This document shows, one piece after another, positions 62,396 to 64,000 of a DNA stretch of 64,000 nt. The position numbers were made by a program, and so were the translations under genes. The DNA is from Streptomyces sp. PsTaAH-137. Lineage in GTDB: Bacteria > Actinomycetota > Actinomycetes > Streptomycetales > Streptomycetaceae. The notes beneath the pieces were generated by a model. It searched no databases, was not told where the DNA came from, and worked only from the letters and a program-made list of their open reading frames with translations. Location of the stretch: positions 186,001-250,000 of the forward strand of contig NZ_QLLY01000004.1 in NCBI RefSeq assembly GCF_003259365.1, read 5' to 3'. Position 1 is the stretch's first letter. Each line of letters opens with the position of its first letter.

Positions 62396-62865
62396 GCCCC
62401 GGCCCTCCCGGCCGGCACGAGCGTCCGGCCGCCGTCGCCGAGCCCGAACCGCGCGAGCGTCAGATCGTCCCCGGTCTCGGACCGTACGAGCGTCAGGTCG
62501 TCGCCGAACTCCCCGGCGCCCGCGACGGCCTCGGGCAGTTCGGGCCGGTGGCCGACGTGCAGCAGCACCCGCTCGCCGGGCGCGACGACCTCCTCCCACA
62601 TCCCGTCGAGCCGCCGGACCCAGGCGCTGTCCCGGTCCCCGAGCGCGTACGGCAGCACCTGCCAGGCGGTGTCGCGGGCGGCGGCCCTGCGCACCCCGGC
62701 CCGGTCGCCGCCGAACGGCTCGAAGGACACGATCCGGCCCCGGTAGCCCGCCCGCCGCAGCGCGCGGCCGAAGGCTCCGTCGGGGCGGCCCGACTCCAGG
62801 ACCAGGTCGATCTCGTGGCGGTCGAGTTGGCGCACCAGGCGGCGCGTCCGGCCGAAGTTCAGCAT
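62392..62865 (-). CDS. Short FkbM-like methyltransferase
   Basis: A 157-residue protein. The ATG has a GGGAGCAGAGAG site. It begins MLNFGRTRRLVRQLDRHEID; LVLESGRPDGAFGRALRRAG and GRIVSFEPFGGDRAGVRRAA match the SAM-binding start of FkbM-type methyltransferases, though the expected GANxGxx glycine motif is degraded (ESGRPDGAF). It is about 100 residues shorter than typical FkbM. The catalytic role is doubtful. It overlaps the preceding MraY-like gene by seven bases and the GT4 gene by four. Confidence 0.65.
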   Translation of the reverse strand: MLNFGRTRRLVRQLDRHEIDLVLESGRPDGAFGRALRRAGYRGRIVSFEPFGGDRAGVRRAAARDTAWQVLPYALGDRDSAWVRRLDGMWEEVVAPGERVLLHVGHRPELPEAVAGAGEFGDDLTLVRSETGDDLTLARFGLGDGGRTLVPAGRAGA

Positions 62866-63899
62866 CTCTCTGCTCCCTTGCGTCCCATGGCTCCCCCGGT
62901 TCCCCCCAGTTCCCAGGTCACCCCCGGTGCGGCCCGCCGGACCGCCGCGTAGACCGGCACGCGCAGCAGCAGCACGACGGCCACGGCGGCCGCGGCGAAC
63001 GGCCACCACGCCACCGCCGCGCCGACGACGCCGCGCTGGAGCAGCACCCCGGTCGCCGTGCACAGGGCCGTGGCGGCGCCGAGCACGACGGCGACGCCGC
63101 GCGCGGTCAGGCCCAGGCGGCGCAGCCGGTGGGCGATGTGGTCGGTGCCGCCGCGCAGCAGCCCGCGCCCGGCGCGGCGGCGGGAGACGGTGACGAGCAC
63201 CGTGTCGGTGGCGGCCACCGCGGTGAGGGCGAACAGCGCGGCCGGCGCCGCGGGCGCGGCCGATCCGTCGGTCACGACGAGCGCCGCGCCCGCGAGCAGG
63301 AACCCGGTGAACAGGGCGCCGCTGTCGCCGAGCACCACGCGCGCGGGATGCCAGTTGTGCATCAGGAACCCGGTGAGCGAGGCCGCGAACACCGCGAGGA
63401 CGAGCACCGGAGCCCCGGGCGCGCACAGGCAGAGCCCCAGCGCGGTGACGACGCCGACCGTGCCCACGGCCCCGTCGGAGTGGTCGAGGAGCTGGAAGGC
63501 GTTGGTCACGAAGACGATCCAGAGCACCGCGAGGGCGCCGGTGACCAGGCCGAGCTGGGTGCCGTGCACGACGGCGGTGGCCGCGCCCGCCTGCACGATG
63601 ACGCGGGCCCGCGCCCCCATCGGCCGCAGATCGTGCAGCAGACCGAGCACGGCGACGGCGCCCGCGGCGAGCAGCAGCGTGGCGGCGGCGGAGCCGAGCG
63701 GGGCGAGCCCGGTGGCGGCGCCCACCGCGGCGACGGCGCCGGTGACCGTGGCGACGGCGACCCCGCCGACGCGCGGGGCGGTCCTGGTCCTGGCCGCTCT
63801 TGCGGGCCTCGCCCTGCGCAGGGCGAGGGTGCGCAGGGCCCTGGCGAGGGCGGCGGTGAGCAGCAGCGCGGTCGCGGCGGCGGCCGCTCCGTACAGCAC
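62859..63899 (-). CDS. MraY/WecA-like polyprenyl-phosphate sugar-1-P transferase
   Basis: A 346-residue protein with about ten membrane helices. It would start a polymer by moving a sugar-1-phosphate onto decaprenyl/undecaprenyl phosphate. Family positions: the first cytoplasmic loop is GLLHDLRPMG (normally DD; here His-Asp), then VTNAFQLLDHSDGAVG (normally NA-x-NLIDGLDGLA), GDSGALFTGFLLA, and the late loop GTDHIAHRLRRLGLT. Several catalytic residues therefore deviate. The GTG start follows the previous stop by one base. First complete gene of the operon ending in the LCP ligase. Confidence 0.78.
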   Translation of the reverse strand: MLYGAAAAATALLLTAALARALRTLALRRARPARAARTRTAPRVGGVAVATVTGAVAAVGAATGLAPLGSAAATLLLAAGAVAVLGLLHDLRPMGARARVIVQAGAATAVVHGTQLGLVTGALAVLWIVFVTNAFQLLDHSDGAVGTVGVVTALGLCLCAPGAPVLVLAVFAASLTGFLMHNWHPARVVLGDSGALFTGFLLAGAALVVTDGSAAPAAPAALFALTAVAATDTVLVTVSRRRAGRGLLRGGTDHIAHRLRRLGLTARGVAVVLGAATALCTATGVLLQRGVVGAAVAWWPFAAAAVAVVLLLRVPVYAAVRRAAPGVTWELGGTGGAMGRKGAERC

Positions 63900-63900
63900 G

Positions 63901-64000
63901 TCAGGCCCGTGCCGCGACGGGCGGGAAGAGGGCCGGGGCGGCGGGTCCCGGGAAGGCGCCGCCCGCGTCGAGCAGCGCCGCGTCCACGATGTCGACGAGG
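63901..64000 (-). CDS. C-terminal end of an upstream gene (partial)
   Basis: Reading frame ending in TGA at 63901 with 32 C-terminal residues visible (LVDIVDAALLDAGGAF, then PGPAAPALFPPVAARA). It lies one base before the start of the MraY-like gene and is therefore in the same operon. Its identity cannot be told. Confidence 0.5.
   Translation of the reverse strand, partial: LVDIVDAALLDAGGAFPGPAAPALFPPVAARA

Overview
The window is chromosomal DNA from a high-GC actinomycete, almost certainly a Streptomyces. The signs are very high GC with strong third-position bias, frequent GTG starts, an HspR/HAIR-controlled dnaK operon, a WhiJ-type regulator with a DUF397 partner and a divergent anti-sigma-like ATPase, and actinobacterial families such as DUF5063, DUF3151, DUF2617 and YbjN. 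The order asd-lysC, recR-ybaB, purA, CYP107-like P450, kynurenine genes, fbaA-pyrE, clpB and hspR/dnaJ/grpE/dnaK matches, as I recall it, the core region around SCO3614-SCO3671 of S. coelicolor. No rRNA, tRNA, CRISPR array, insertion sequence or integrase was recognised.

Layout. 0-12 kb: aspartate-family amino-acid genes, recR/ybaB, a SLATT membrane protein, a GntR regulator, a class III aminotransferase, a membrane Ser/Thr kinase and purA. 12-26 kb is more accessory: a sortase-anchored surface protein, a MarR/MFS/SDR unit, a GbsR-type regulator divergent from an ABC-2 exporter, a P450, and a NarL-type two-component pair. 25-29 kb: tryptophan-to-anthranilate (kynurenine) genes with a TetR regulator. 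29-44 kb: mostly housekeeping genes (aminotransferases, fbaA, pyrE, aldose epimerase, a spermidine synthase-like membrane protein, a PIG-V-like mannosyltransferase, clpB). 44-48 kb: an unusual locus described below, followed by an orphan sugar-binding lipoprotein. 48.5-55.3 kb: variable accessory genes (Uma2-type nuclease, HTH proteins, WhiJ/DUF397/HATPase triad, small membrane and secreted proteins). 55.4-59.7 kb: the dnaK-grpE-dnaJ-hspR operon. 59.8-64 kb: a tightly overlapping envelope-polysaccharide operon (MraY/WecA-like, FkbM-like, two glycosyltransferases, LCP ligase).

The most novel locus is 44.0-47.2 kb. A small exported protein consists almost entirely of seven DLSWS-x-APAG-like repeats. 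It is translationally coupled to a mini Rieske-oxygenase-like protein that has lost its iron-sulfur ligands, and it is divergent from two translationally coupled paralogous LuxR-type regulators. I do not recognise this as a described system.

Other regulatory signals are clear. Several HAIR operators precede dnaK and one precedes clpB. A perfect 16-bp palindrome overlaps the -35 box of an apparently leaderless ABC-exporter promoter. A perfect palindrome lies between the MarR and MFS genes. A dispersed hairpin-forming repeat family is present in many copies, always just downstream of a gene's 3' end.
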